Origin: Bacillota bacterium | GTDB lineage: Bacteria; Bacillota; Clostridia; TANB77; UBA1234 | Direction of reading: 5' to 3' | Length of the DNA: 52,364 nt | Assembly: GCA_016280725.1 (NCBI GenBank) | Contig: JAEEHF010000065.1 | Coordinates: forward strand, 1-52,364 | Shown here: one piece after another, positions 39,305 through 48,550 of the stretch | Position numbering within the stretch: the stretch's first letter is position 1 | Layout: each line of letters begins with the position of its first letter | Program-made: the position numbers and the translations under genes | Notes under the pieces: model-generated | Databases searched by the model: none | Told to the model about the DNA's origin: nothing | What the model saw: only the letters and a program-made list of their open reading frames with translations

Positions 39305-39922
39305 TTGGATAAAGATAAAATCGTTCCTTGCCTTGAGGCTTTACTATTTGCAAGTGGAAGGCAAGCAGATATAAAATTATTATCAGAAATTATGGAAGTT
39401 TCTAAAGACGAAATTGAGGAGGCTTCAAAAGTTCTTGAAGAAGAGCTATCTAAAGACAATAGAGGCATCCAGCTTATTCGTATCAATGATGGACTTCAAT
39501 TGTCTACAAAGGAAGAATTCTACGAGATGGCTGTTAAGTTACTTGATAACCGTCCAAAACCATCTCTATCTCAAGCAGCAATGGAGGCTTTGGCAATTAT
39601 TGCATACAATCCTAAGATTACTAGAGCCGAGATAGAAAAGATAAGAGGTGTATCTTCAGATAGTGCTATAAATAGACTTCTTGAGTACAATCTTATTGAA
39701 GAAGCGGGCCGTATTGATGCCCCTGGAAGACCAATGACATTTAGAACTACGGATGAGTTTTTGAGACTATTTGGGTATTCATCAATCGGCGAAATGCCTG
39801 AGCTTCCAAGTCTTAAAGAAGATGATGGGCAGATTGAGCTAGAACTTGATGAAAAAGAGCCTGAAAATAGCGAATCTTCTGATTATAGTGACGAGGAAAT
39901 AGAAGAAACTGCTAAGACATAA
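39305..39922 (+). CDS. scpB: segregation and condensation protein B
   Basis: ScpB joins ScpA and SMC in chromosome condensation. 205 residues with two winged-helix domains: IVPCLEALLFASGRQADIKL, then LSQAAMEALAIIAYNPKITR and the RGVSSDSAI..LLEYNLIEEAGR-type motif, ending in a long acidic tail. The start is TTG after GAGAGGATG. The usual neighbour scpA is not upstream; cassette F stands there instead. Confidence 0.93.
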   Translation: MDKDKIVPCLEALLFASGRQADIKLLSEIMEVSKDEIEEASKVLEEELSKDNRGIQLIRINDGLQLSTKEEFYEMAVKLLDNRPKPSLSQAAMEALAIIAYNPKITRAEIEKIRGVSSDSAINRLLEYNLIEEAGRIDAPGRPMTFRTTDEFLRLFGYSSIGEMPELPSLKEDDGQIELELDEKEPENSESSDYSDEEIEETAKT

Positions 39923-39948
39923 TATGATGAAATTTAGCTAGTTTTTGT

Positions 39949-39977
39949 TTGACAAAGGCTATAAAACGATATATAAT
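39949..39977 (+). promoter_or_regulatory. promoter for rpmF
   Basis: TTGACA, a 17-bp spacer, then TATAAT, 66 bp before the rpmF start: a perfect match, as expected for a ribosomal protein gene. Confidence 0.85.
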
Positions 39978-40043
39978 TTGTACGTCGCTTAAAAATCGAT
40001 TATGTTTTATTTATATAGATAATTTCTAAGGAGGGAAATAAAT

Positions 40044-40232
40044 ATGGCACAACCAAAAAGAAGATGGTCTAAGGCAAGAACAGGCCTAAGAAGATCTACA
40101 TGGAAGGTAGAAACTCCAGGATATGTTGAATGTCCACATTGTCATGAACCTGTTGAACCACATAGAGTATGCAAAAACTGCGGATATTATGATGGAAAAC
40201 AAGTTATTAATAAAGAAGAAGCAGCTAAATAA
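40044..40232 (+). CDS. rpmF: 50S ribosomal protein L32
   Basis: 62 residues: MAQPKRRWSKARTGLRRSTW, then two zinc-binding Cys pairs, CPHCHEPVEPHRVCKNCGYY, the normal L32 layout. The ribosome binding site is AAGGAGGG. The DUF177 gene often found upstream is absent. Confidence 0.97.
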   Translation: MAQPKRRWSKARTGLRRSTWKVETPGYVECPHCHEPVEPHRVCKNCGYYDGKQVINKEEAAK

Positions 40233-40247
40233 TGGCTGCTTTTTCTG
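40221..40247 (+). terminator. terminator overlapping the rpmF stop
   Basis: AGCAGC and GCTGCT pair around TAAATAATG, followed by TTTT. Confidence 0.6.
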
Positions 40248-40260
40248 TTATTTCTAGGAG

Positions 40261-41574
40261 GTGATTCTTACGAAAAAACATATAATAAAGAATGTTCTTC
40301 CTGGCAGTATAGCAGAAGAATTGAAAATAAAACCCGGTGAAGCTTTAATTTCTGTCAATGATACTGAGATAAAAGACATATTAGACTACAAATATCAAAT
40401 GTATGACGAGTATGTAACTATAATAATTGAAAAGAAAAATCATAAGGAAATTGAATATGAAATTGAAAAGGATGAAAACGAGGATATAGGATTAGTATTT
40501 GAGGAAGAATTAATGGATACACCTCGTAATTGTGCAAATAAATGCATTTTTTGCTTTATGGATCAATTACCTTCAAACGTAAGAGATACATTAGTATTTA
40601 AAGATGACGATTTTAGGCTATCATTTATGACAGGTAACTACGTTACTTTAACAAATTCAGGATATAATGATTTAAAGAGAATCGTTGAATATCACTTAAG
40701 CCCTATAAATATTTCTGTTCATGCGACTAATCCTATGGTACGTTCTATGATGCTAAATAATAAGAATGCAGGAAAGATAGTCGAGTATATTGAATATTTA
40801 ACGAAGAATAATATATATATAAATGCGCAAATTGTTCTTTGCCCTGGAATTAATGATGGAAAAGTACTAGATGAAACTATTAAGGTACTATCAAAGTATT
40901 ATCCATATTTACAGTGCATAGCTGTTGTTCCTGTTGGTCTTACAAAATATCGTGAAAAACTGTATCCACTTAAAGGGTTTGATAAAGATAGTGCCAAAAT
41001 TGTAATAAAACAGATAGAGGATTGGCAAAAAAAACTTCTAAATGATATTGGTTCAAGACTTGTATTTGCCGCAGATGAACTATATGTTTTAGCAAATAAG
41101 GATATTCCACCATACGAGAATTATGAAGACTTTATGCAACTTGAGGATGGAATCGGAATGATGGCAAAAATGAAGAAAGAATTTGATGATAAATATAAGA
41201 GACTAAAAGAGAAAAAACTCGATAAAGTAGTTTCAATTGTAACGGGTAAATGTGCATATAGCTTCATAAAAGAATTAGCTAAAAAACTAGAAAATAAGTA
41301 TGAAGGCTTAAAGATTAATGTTTATGCAATTAAAAACGAGTTTTTTGGCGAAAAAATAACCGTTTCTGGGCTAATAACTGGCAACGACATAATTACTCAA
41401 CTTAAAGGCAAAGAATTAGGTAAATACTTGATATTGAACTATAATTGTCTTAGAGACGATGAAGATATGTTCCTTGATGATGTTATGTTAGAAGATGTAA
41501 AAAAAGCGCTAAATGTCAAAATTAAGATAACTAATGGTACAGGTGGCGATTTTATTGAAAAAGTGGTTAAATAA
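40261..41574 (+). CDS. DUF512 radical-SAM/PDZ-like protein
   Basis: About 435 residues. A PDZ-like start (HIIKNVLPGSIAEELKIKPG) leads to the radical-SAM cluster motif CANKCIFCFMDQLP and the DUF512 C-terminal half. The family is common in Clostridia and its function is unknown. The start is uncertain: GTG 40261 overlaps the AGGAGGTG ribosome binding site, while the codon at ideal distance is ACG 40270, preceded by ATT 40264. Family members begin near the HIIK stretch, so a non-ATG start is likely. Confidence 0.85.
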   Translation: MILTKKHIIKNVLPGSIAEELKIKPGEALISVNDTEIKDILDYKYQMYDEYVTIIIEKKNHKEIEYEIEKDENEDIGLVFEEELMDTPRNCANKCIFCFMDQLPSNVRDTLVFKDDDFRLSFMTGNYVTLTNSGYNDLKRIVEYHLSPINISVHATNPMVRSMMLNNKNAGKIVEYIEYLTKNNIYINAQIVLCPGINDGKVLDETIKVLSKYYPYLQCIAVVPVGLTKYREKLYPLKGFDKDSAKIVIKQIEDWQKKLLNDIGSRLVFAADELYVLANKDIPPYENYEDFMQLEDGIGMMAKMKKEFDDKYKRLKEKKLDKVVSIVTGKCAYSFIKELAKKLENKYEGLKINVYAIKNEFFGEKITVSGLITGNDIITQLKGKELGKYLILNYNCLRDDEDMFLDDVMLEDVKKALNVKIKITNGTGGDFIEKVVK

Positions 41575-41626
41575 ATACCACTTTTTTCTATTTTTTGCCA
41601 TTTTTCGCCAAATTATGGTAACTTAA

Positions 41627-41655
41627 TTGACTATATTGCATTTGAGCCTTATAAT
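41627..41655 (+). promoter_or_regulatory. consensus promoter of cassette G
   Basis: TTGACT, a 17-bp spacer, then TATAAT. The leader of about 110 nt contains a three-codon ORF (ATG AGT ATC TAG at 41696-41707) with GGAGGTGC upstream. Confidence 0.8.
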
Positions 41656-41773
41656 ACCATATGTAAACCTTAATCTGTTATGGAGGTGCTGGGGATGAGT
41701 ATCTAGAGCACATGTTAATCTACCTCTTTGTTTGTCATTGAAGAACGCAGTTAAAGTAGGAGGTGCTTCAGGA

Positions 41774-41989
41774 ATGCTATGGGCAGCTATTTTACTTTTG
41801 GTTGCATTTTTCACGTTTTTAGGCTTTCTTTTTTATCGTAGTGCCAAAAATTTGGAGAATGAGAAGCGAGATTCTATGACCCACATTTGTTATCATACAG
41901 AAATGGACTGCGAATGCTGTGTAAACAGCCGTGAATGTACTCAAAAACATGGACAAGGCTTTATTCCGTCTAGATACCATGGGGGGTGA
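41774..41989 (+). CDS. small membrane protein with Cys/His cluster (cassette G, first gene)
   Basis: 71 residues. ATG 41774 is chosen because AGGAGGTGCTTCAGGA lies before it. An N-terminal membrane helix (AAILLLVAFFTFLGFLFY) is followed by a short Cys/His-rich segment with HICYH, DCECC and RECTQKHG, which could bind a metal. No family recognised. No CGG codon. Followed after 5 bp by a second tiny gene. Confidence 0.55.
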   Translation: MLWAAILLLVAFFTFLGFLFYRSAKNLENEKRDSMTHICYHTEMDCECCVNSRECTQKHGQGFIPSRYHGG

Positions 41990-41994
41990 ATCTT

Positions 41995-42123
41995 ATGTTT
42001 GAAGGATTATGGAACTTCTTAGCTGCTTGGTTTCTGATTAATGGAGACCCAAACAAAAAAGATGACGATAATGATGATGATGACACCGATGACGATGATT
42101 CTGAAGATGAAGACGACAAATGA
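41995..42123 (+). CDS. 42-residue amphipathic/poly-acidic protein (cassette G, second gene)
   Basis: MFEGLWNFLAAWFLINGDPN is followed by a tail of about 22 residues almost entirely Asp and Glu, with two Lys before it and one at the end. The ribosome binding site GGGGGGTGA sits just upstream and overlaps the stop of the preceding gene, suggesting coupling. It is too short for most gene finders. The hydrophobic half may sit in the membrane with the acidic tail exposed. Confidence 0.5.
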   Translation: MFEGLWNFLAAWFLINGDPNKKDDDNDDDDTDDDDSEDEDDK

Positions 42124-42130
42124 ATAAAAA

Positions 42131-42166
42131 AAACCACTATTTTATCACAAGTAGTGGTTTTTTTTA
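42131..42166 (+). terminator. terminator of cassette G
   Basis: AAACCACTA and TAGTGGTTT form a perfect 9-bp stem, followed by a T-run. Confidence 0.9.
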
Positions 42167-42174
42167 TTCATTTG

Positions 42175-42203
42175 TTGTAATTTTATGTTTCCTGAATTAT
42201 AAT
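42175..42203 (+). promoter_or_regulatory. promoter for gene 42256
   Basis: TTGTAA, a 17-bp spacer, then TATAAT, 52 bp before the ATG. Confidence 0.6.
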
Positions 42204-42255
42204 AATAAGAGATGATTTTTCGGTATTAAACTATATTTAAAATGAGGGATAATAT

Positions 42256-42612
42256 ATGAAAAACTTTTTTAGTAAAAGATGGAAAAGAATAGTATACATA
42301 ATCACTGCATTGATTGTGTTTTTTAATACTGCAAAAACGATAGTTACACCTAATCGAATTATAGACGATTTTTATGATTATGGCCCTGACTATGCTGTGA
42401 CATTATCCAATAAGTCTTCAAATAATCAAGATAGTATTAAAGACGAGGCGGAAGATGTAGCAGTTGGACTAACGGATTCATTAGCAGATAAAGCAAATAT
42501 TCCACCAGAGCTTGCAAGAGGTATTGTGATTTTTACGTGTGGATTTTTAATAATTTTAATTATAAGTAATATCTTAGAAGGTGGAAAAGCACAACCAGCT
42601 AAAAAGAAATAA
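42256..42612 (+). CDS. small two-helix membrane protein, unknown
   Basis: 118 residues with a basic N-terminus, a membrane helix (IVYIITALIVFFNTAKTIV), an acidic middle and a second helix (GIVIFTCGFLIILIISNIL) before a Lys-rich end. No family recognised. Host-type codon use. It precedes pta by 21 bp and may be cotranscribed. Confidence 0.65.
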   Translation: MKNFFSKRWKRIVYIITALIVFFNTAKTIVTPNRIIDDFYDYGPDYAVTLSNKSSNNQDSIKDEAEDVAVGLTDSLADKANIPPELARGIVIFTCGFLIILIISNILEGGKAQPAKKK

Positions 42613-42633
42613 AGTACTTAAGGAGAAAAGAAA

Positions 42634-43626
42634 ATGAGTTTTATTGATATTATAAAAGAAAAGGCAAAAAGCAATATAAAAACAATTGTACTTCCTGAAT
42701 CGACGGATATTAGAGTGTTAGAAGCGGCTCGTAAGATCACTAATGAAGGATTTGCCAAAGTTATCCTACTAGGCAATAGGGAAGAACTTCAAAATATTGC
42801 AGGAACTATTAGCCTAAATGATATTGAAATAATCGAACCTAGTAAAAGTGAAAAATTAGATAATTATATACATAATTTATATGAACTTAGAAAAGAAAAG
42901 GGAATGACATTAGAGAAAGCTACAGAAACATTAAAAAATAACATATATTATGGTACCATGATGATTAAAATGGGAGATGCCGATGGACTTGTTGCAGGAA
43001 GTGTATGTTCTACATCAGATACATTAAGACCATCTCTTCAAATTGTTAAAACGAAACCTAACACTAAATTAGTATCATCATTTTTCGTTATGAATGTAAA
43101 TAACCCTGAATTTGGCGATAATGGTACTATGCTATTTTCAGACTGTGGATTAAACGTAAATCCATCGGCTGAAGAACTGTCTGAAATTGCTATTTCATCT
43201 GCACAAACATGGAAAGATATGTTTGGAACGGAGCCTAGAATTGCGATGCTTTCTTATTCAACGCATGGAAGCGCTCCAGCCGTTGAAGGTATGAATGTTA
43301 AAGTTCAAGAAGCCACTAAAATACTACGTGAAAAGATGCCAGATTTAAAAGTTGAAGGTGAAATACAATTAGATGCTGCGATTGTACCATCTGTTGCAAA
43401 AATAAAAGCACCAAATAGTGAAGTTGCTGGCAAAGCAAATATATTAATATTCCCAGATATAAATGCCGGAAATATTGGATATAAATTAGTTCAAAGATTT
43501 GCGAATGCAGAAGCATATGGACCAATTACTCAAGGAATAGCAAAGCCTGTAAATGACTTGTCTAGAGGTTGCTCTTCAGATGATATTGTTGGTGTAGTTG
43601 CAATCACTGCTTTTCAAGCTAAATAA
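42634..43626 (+). CDS. pta: phosphate acetyltransferase
   Basis: Pta interconverts acetyl-CoA and acetyl phosphate. 330 residues, the short form without the N-terminal DRTGG domain: IVLPESTDIRVLEAARKI, GDADGLVAGSVCSTSDTLRP, FFVMNVNNPE, MLSYSTHGSAP and the late GCSSDDIVGV motif. Its partner ackA lies 3.1 kb downstream, separated by two other genes. Confidence 0.96.
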   Translation: MSFIDIIKEKAKSNIKTIVLPESTDIRVLEAARKITNEGFAKVILLGNREELQNIAGTISLNDIEIIEPSKSEKLDNYIHNLYELRKEKGMTLEKATETLKNNIYYGTMMIKMGDADGLVAGSVCSTSDTLRPSLQIVKTKPNTKLVSSFFVMNVNNPEFGDNGTMLFSDCGLNVNPSAEELSEIAISSAQTWKDMFGTEPRIAMLSYSTHGSAPAVEGMNVKVQEATKILREKMPDLKVEGEIQLDAAIVPSVAKIKAPNSEVAGKANILIFPDINAGNIGYKLVQRFANAEAYGPITQGIAKPVNDLSRGCSSDDIVGVVAITAFQAK

Positions 43627-43633
43627 TATTTCT

Positions 43634-43660
43634 AAAGCCCTAATAGGGCTTTTTTTTAAT
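43634..43660 (+). terminator. terminator of pta
   Basis: AAAGCCC and GGGCTTT pair around TAATA, followed by a T-run. Confidence 0.9.
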
Positions 43661-43741
43661 GTATTTTTAATGCTTCATTAATATTGCTGAAATACATTAA
43701 TGATAATATTTAACTAGAGAACTCATGAAATGGGTGGTTTG

Positions 43742-46382
43742 ATGAATTATGATGAGGTAAGAGACAGAATTTCAGATTATAGAAGTTTCTTAATTAGCTA
43801 TATTGAACAATTTAAAAAAATAATTTCCGAATTAAGAAGTAAGCTCAGTAAAGATGCTCAAGATAGTTTGGGAATTAGTATAGATTCACCAGTATTCCTT
43901 AAAAAGTTTATGGGTGGTGGGTTTGAAGGACTTAATGAACATTTTACTCATTATTTGGATATGGTAGATGAATTCTGTAGAGGACATGAATCACCGCGGT
44001 TCTATTTTGCTTGGAGATGTACCTGATGTTCCTGATTCTCTTAAATCAGGAAAGTCACCTAGTACGCTTAGGAGAATGAGAAAAGCAATTACTGGGGAAA
44101 GTCTTAGTAAGAATGAACTGAATGACCTAAAGCCTTTGAGAGGGTTTCTAGAACAAACATACTCTGAACTATTTAACATGTATTATGGGCTATTAGATTC
44201 AGTTAGAGTACTTACTGATGCAATTGATGAGCAGGTAGGACTGCCCCGAACAAGGTATCAATTTGATGTTCCACTTGATGAATTTGTTAGAAAATCTGGT
44301 GTTGATGTTGAATCCATGAGTTTTGGCTCAGAGGTTTCTGATATTACGGATATTCCTGATGCTTCAGATGATTCTTATATTGCTGAGCCTCAAGATTCTA
44401 TTGTGGAACTTTCTCCAGAACAAGTATTTGATTTCCAATATACTGTTGGAGATAGTATGTCATCGGATTTTGAAGAGCAACTTTCTTCTTTTACAATTCC
44501 TTTTGGAGAACATCTTACACAATTAACGGGTGACTATGCAAGTAGGTGGGATGAAAAAAGAATTTTGATAGACCTAGTTCAAAACCATTTGCCATCTGAT
44601 TCAAAAGGAACAAGAGCTTGGATTCAGTTTCATACTACAGATGGTTCAGGATGGCACGACTTATCTGAAATAGAAAAATACCCAGATTACATTATAGATG
44701 GTTTTCAGATACAAGATGATGGAGTTGGTTATCCAAAGGAAAATGTTTTTATTCTAAATTCTTCCAAAGATGATGAAAGTGCTGGTAAGTTTGGAGAAGG
44801 ATTAAAAATCGCTCTTGCAGCTGCACTAAACTTGGGGTGTGATGTTGAGGTTCAATCATCTTATCAGCCTGATGAAGGTAATGGTGATGTTCCATATCAG
44901 TGGAGAGCAAATGAAGTCTTGGAAGAATCAACATTAAGAGGTAAGAAAATATCTACCGTAAAACTTAATTTGCTTGAAGGTGCTGAGATATCACGTGGAA
45001 GTTTAACTAGAATAATGAATATTACACCGCAATTTGCACATGAATTAAGAGAAATTGGAAATAGTGTTTTATATTTTCGTGATGATTCAATACCAATATT
45101 AGCTGAAACACCAACTGCAGAAATTTTAGATATGCCTGATTTAGATGAAATATATTCTCGTGGAACAGTATTTGTTAAAGGACTTTTGATTCCTGATTTT
45201 AAAGATACTATTATTTCTTATAATTTTAGAGAGCTCGATATTAAAGACCATGATAGAAAAACTTTAACAAGAGATGAAGCAAAAAAAGCAATTGAAAATG
45301 TTTTATCTCATTGCAAAGATAAAGAGTTAATCAAGAAGCTACTTCTAATGGGTAGTAGGAGAAATGATTATTATTATCCTTATCCTTTAGAATTTGATGC
45401 TGAGATATTTAATGATTTTGAAGAATATGATCCTGAAGTAATGACAGCTTGGTATGAAGCATTTATTGAAACTTTTGGTGAGAATGCTTGTGCTATAGAT
45501 CCTTATGTAGATCCTAATGAAGCAGAAAAAGCAAAGCATCTTAGCTTAGAGCCGATAATTTTGCCAGAGGCATGGGTAAATGCTTTGAGAAAGATTCATG
45601 GACCTAATGGCGAACGTATTAAAACATATGAATGGGAATTAGAATCTTCTATTGATAGCAGTATAATGCTAAGTGAGGATGAATTATCTGACGATGAAAA
45701 GCTAGTAAGAGATTGGATTCTTCGAGATATAGTTACGTTACTACCATATGAAGATGGAAAACCTAGAATTAGGAATATTAATATATATAAATATCCTGAT
45801 GATTATTTTGGAACGAAAGCGGCAGGGTATGCGAGTATGGGAGATACAATTAATATTTGCAGAGAATCATTTTCAAATGTTTTATGCTTGCTTCACGTTG
45901 TATTTCATGAGTCTGCTCATGCATATACTGGCGCAGAAGATCCGGCTAAAGACTTTAGAGACTTTTTGTCTAGGGCATTGGCTGTTCAGGTAGCAAATAG
46001 TGAATTTAGTCAACAAGATATAGCTCAAATATCTAGTTTAAGTGCGATTGATTTCAGAAAAAGACAGCACTCTGCTGAAATATCAAATACTCATTTGGAA
46101 GAGGAAAATCCTTTATCAGATACTAGTTCAACTGCTAGCGAAATTTTAGGGGAATTGCCTGTTTTAGCAAGAATACTTCGTATGGCTGGTAAAGACCAAC
46201 AATATGATGAAGAACGTGCAAAGCTAGAGAGAATAAAAGGAGCTATATTTGAAGTTATGAAGCAAAACGGTATTCCTGTAGAGTCTTATCATGCTATATT
46301 AGAGCAACTACAAAGCAGTGAACAACCTAATAATCCTGAAGAACATGGAAAGCATGATAATTCTGACGAAATTCCAATGTAA
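43742..46382 (+). CDS. GHKL ATPase fused to an HExxH domain, needs a +1 frameshift at CGG 43997
   Basis: About 879 residues when joined: 85 codons from ATG 43742 (ribosome binding site GGGTGG), a +1 shift at CGG 43997, then 794 codons. An N-terminal helical region precedes a GHKL/Hsp90-type ATPase fold near residue 280: N-box RWDEKRILIDLVQNHL, G1 DDGVGYP, G2 SAGKFGEGLKIALAAAL. Near residue 710 is VFHESAHAYTG, an HExxH zinc-protease motif. The named family is not recognised. The gene separates pta from ackA and is followed by a small gene with its own ribosome binding site. Confidence 0.75.
43997..44000 (+). other. +1 recoding site: CGG in the GHKL/HExxH gene
   Basis: The zero frame reads TCA CCG CGG TTC and stops at TGA 44024-44026. 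Skipping the C gives CCG GGT TCT ATT TTG CTT and opens the remaining 2.4 kb. The P-site codon is CCG (Pro). An ATG start at 43968 in the second frame lacks a good ribosome binding site. Confidence 0.75.
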
Positions 46383-46394
46383 GGAGAAATAAAT

Positions 46395-46691
46395 ATGAAT
46401 GACAAAAAAGTTAATTCTGAAGTATATGGGGTTTTAAAAACTTTGGATAGCCAATTGCTAAATAGATTACCCCAAGCATTACTTGAATATATTAAGAATA
46501 ATTCCGATGAGAGTTTAATTCCAAATATTAAAAAGGGAACACCTTTAAAAGATATGCCAATTTCAAGAGATGCTCAGGCCTTTATTACACTACTAAATTT
46601 ACAGTATTTTTGTCAGTCCACTGATGAAAAAAAACAAATAATTGATCGAATTGTTGAAAACGAAAAAAATGAACAAAAGGCTAAAAAATAG
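46395..46691 (+). CDS. small helical protein, probable partner of the GHKL/HExxH protein
   Basis: 98 residues, all-helical by eye, with a Lys/Glu-rich C-terminal helix. MPISRDAQAFITLLNLQYFC is the most distinctive stretch. No family named. AAGGAG lies 6 nt before its ATG and it starts 12 bp after the GHKL stop, so the two are probably cotranslated. Confidence 0.65.
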   Translation: MNDKKVNSEVYGVLKTLDSQLLNRLPQALLEYIKNNSDESLIPNIKKGTPLKDMPISRDAQAFITLLNLQYFCQSTDEKKQIIDRIVENEKNEQKAKK

Positions 46692-46700
46692 GGTTTTATA

Positions 46701-46729
46701 TTGATTTTAAGCGAATAATATGATAGGAT
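46701..46729 (+). promoter_or_regulatory. possible promoter for ackA
   Basis: TTGATT, a 17-bp spacer, then TAGGAT, 38 bp before the ackA start. Confidence 0.4.
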
Positions 46730-46767
46730 AACGACTTAGAATTTGAACAAGAAGGAGATATATATTC

Positions 46768-47982
46768 ATGAAAGTTTTAGTTGTTAATTGTGGAAGTTCT
46801 TCACTTAAGTATCAATTAATTGATATGGAAAATGAAAAGGTTCTATGCAAAGGAAAATGTGATAGAATAGGTGAGACTGGTGAGGGAGCTATTGGCAAAC
46901 CATTTATTGAATATAAAGGTAAATCTGGCAAAAAGATAATTGAAGAGATTCCTCTTCCAGATCATGTTGCTGCTTTTAGGGCAGTAGTAAAATACATGAC
47001 GGATGCTAATGAAGGAGTTGTTGAAAACCTTTCAGAAATATCTGCTATTGGACATAGAATAGTAAATGCTGGACCATTTTTCTACAAAACTACATTAGTA
47101 ACAGATGAGGTAATGACTAAGTTTAAGGAAAGTTCAATTCCTTATGCACCTCTTCATAATCCAGCAGCACTACAAGGAATTAATGCATGTTTCGAAACAA
47201 TGGAAGGAATTCCTCAAGTTTTAGTATTCGATACAACATTCCATCAAACTATGCCTGATAAAGCATTTATGTATGGTGTTCCATATGAATGGTATGCTAA
47301 GTATGGAGTAAGGCGTTATGGTGCGCATGGAATGTCACATCAGTTTGTTACTGAAGAAGCTGCAAAATTACTTAATAAACCACTAAATGAACTAAATATG
47401 ATTTCATGTCATCTTGGAAATGGATCTTCTATTACAGCAATTAAAAATGGTAAATGCGTTGATACTTCTATGGGATTTACACCACTTGAAGGCTTAGTAA
47501 TGGGAACAAGAAGTGGTGACATAGATCCTGCCATCATGGAATTTGTAATGGAAAGAGAAAATATGGACATACATGATATGTTAAAAACTCTAAATAAAAA
47601 GTCTGGTCTTCTTGCTTTATCTGGTAAAACAGGTGATGTTCGTGACCTAAGAATGCTTAGAGATCAAGGCGATGAAAGAGCTAAGATGGCACTTGAAGTA
47701 TTATCATACAGAATACGTAAGTACATTGGTGCATATATGGCAGTTTTAGGACATGTTGATTGCATTACTTTTGAAGGTGGAATAGGAGAGCACAACCCTG
47801 ATGTTGTTAAAGCAGCAGTAGAAGGTCTTGAAGAATTTGGAATTAAATATGATGATTCTCATATAGATGATGAAATGTATGAAGGAATCGTAAGTACAGA
47901 AGATTCAAAGATAAAAATGTTCGTTATCGCTACTAATGAAGAAATAGTTATTGCAAAAGAAACATTAAATGCCATTTCATAG
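46768..47982 (+). CDS. ackA: acetate kinase
   Basis: AckA makes ATP and acetate from acetyl phosphate, completing the Pta-AckA route. 404 residues with VNCGSSSLKYQL, GHRIVNAGPF, the catalytic-region FDTTFHQTMP, RRYGAHGMSH, CHLGNGSS, MGTRSGDIDP and FEGGIGEHNP. The length is normal. It has AAGGAGATATAT before the ATG. Confidence 0.97.
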   Translation: MKVLVVNCGSSSLKYQLIDMENEKVLCKGKCDRIGETGEGAIGKPFIEYKGKSGKKIIEEIPLPDHVAAFRAVVKYMTDANEGVVENLSEISAIGHRIVNAGPFFYKTTLVTDEVMTKFKESSIPYAPLHNPAALQGINACFETMEGIPQVLVFDTTFHQTMPDKAFMYGVPYEWYAKYGVRRYGAHGMSHQFVTEEAAKLLNKPLNELNMISCHLGNGSSITAIKNGKCVDTSMGFTPLEGLVMGTRSGDIDPAIMEFVMERENMDIHDMLKTLNKKSGLLALSGKTGDVRDLRMLRDQGDERAKMALEVLSYRIRKYIGAYMAVLGHVDCITFEGGIGEHNPDVVKAAVEGLEEFGIKYDDSHIDDEMYEGIVSTEDSKIKMFVIATNEEIVIAKETLNAIS

Positions 47983-47996
47983 TTATATCTAAAAAT

Positions 47997-48030
47997 AGTC
48001 CCCAATCAAAAATGATATGGGGACTTATAT
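47997..48030. terminator. bidirectional terminator after ackA
   Basis: AGTCCCC and GGGGACT pair around a 15-nt loop with T/A-rich flanks; it ends both ackA and the minus-strand gene. Confidence 0.8.
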
Positions 48031-48348
48031 TTTCTTATAATCATTATTAATAAATCCAAAGATGTATGAACCAGGCTTTAATTGAAAGTCTATTGGCAAA
48101 TAGTCATCACTTTCTTCTGCGACACCGCATTGTTTAAAGTACTCAATTAAACTTCTAGAATGTTTAGAGTGATAAATCCGCTTTAAAACCATCCCACTAT
48201 AATCAGAATTTTGATATATTTTTATAATATCATTACAAATAATTATAATGGCAACTGTCAAAGCATTTTTAGCAACGATTTTTCTAATTGTCTTTCGAAT
48301 TTTGCCTAAAAAAGAAATAAAATCTCGATCCATAAGTGGTTCACTCAT
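48025..48348 (-). CDS. small protein of unknown function (cassette H)
   Basis: 107 residues from ATG 48348 (ribosome binding site AAGGAGGGATG). A basic N-terminal helix (FLGKIRKTIRKIVAKNALTV) and a hydrophobic segment (VAIIIICNDII) are followed by a soluble tail ending in an FGFINNDYKKI strand. No family recognised. It has an in-frame CGG (48178-48180 on the plus strand) that, read as Arg, leaves the frame open; a shift there would stop after about 11 codons. It behaves like the cassettes: single gene, own promoter, own terminator. Its base composition is closer to host. Confidence 0.55.
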   Translation of the reverse strand: MSEPLMDRDFISFLGKIRKTIRKIVAKNALTVAIIIICNDIIKIYQNSDYSGMVLKRIYHSKHSRSLIEYFKQCGVAEESDDYLPIDFQLKPGSYIFGFINNDYKKI

Positions 48349-48432
48349 AGAACATCCCTCCTTAAGCACAATTTGTAGGATGAATAGTGTATTTAATAAA
48401 TTTACACAAGTAGAAAAGAACTATACGAGCTA

Positions 48433-48460
48433 ATTATACATTATTTTATTATTTATTCAA
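48433..48460 (-). promoter_or_regulatory. promoter of cassette H
   Basis: On the minus strand: TTGAAT, a 16-bp spacer, then TATAAT. Confidence 0.7.
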
Positions 48461-48550
48461 TAAATATATATTACATTTACATAATTTTATAGAAATTATA
48501 ATTAAATATGATATAATTTAATAGAAAAATTTTTGATAAGGACGATACGA

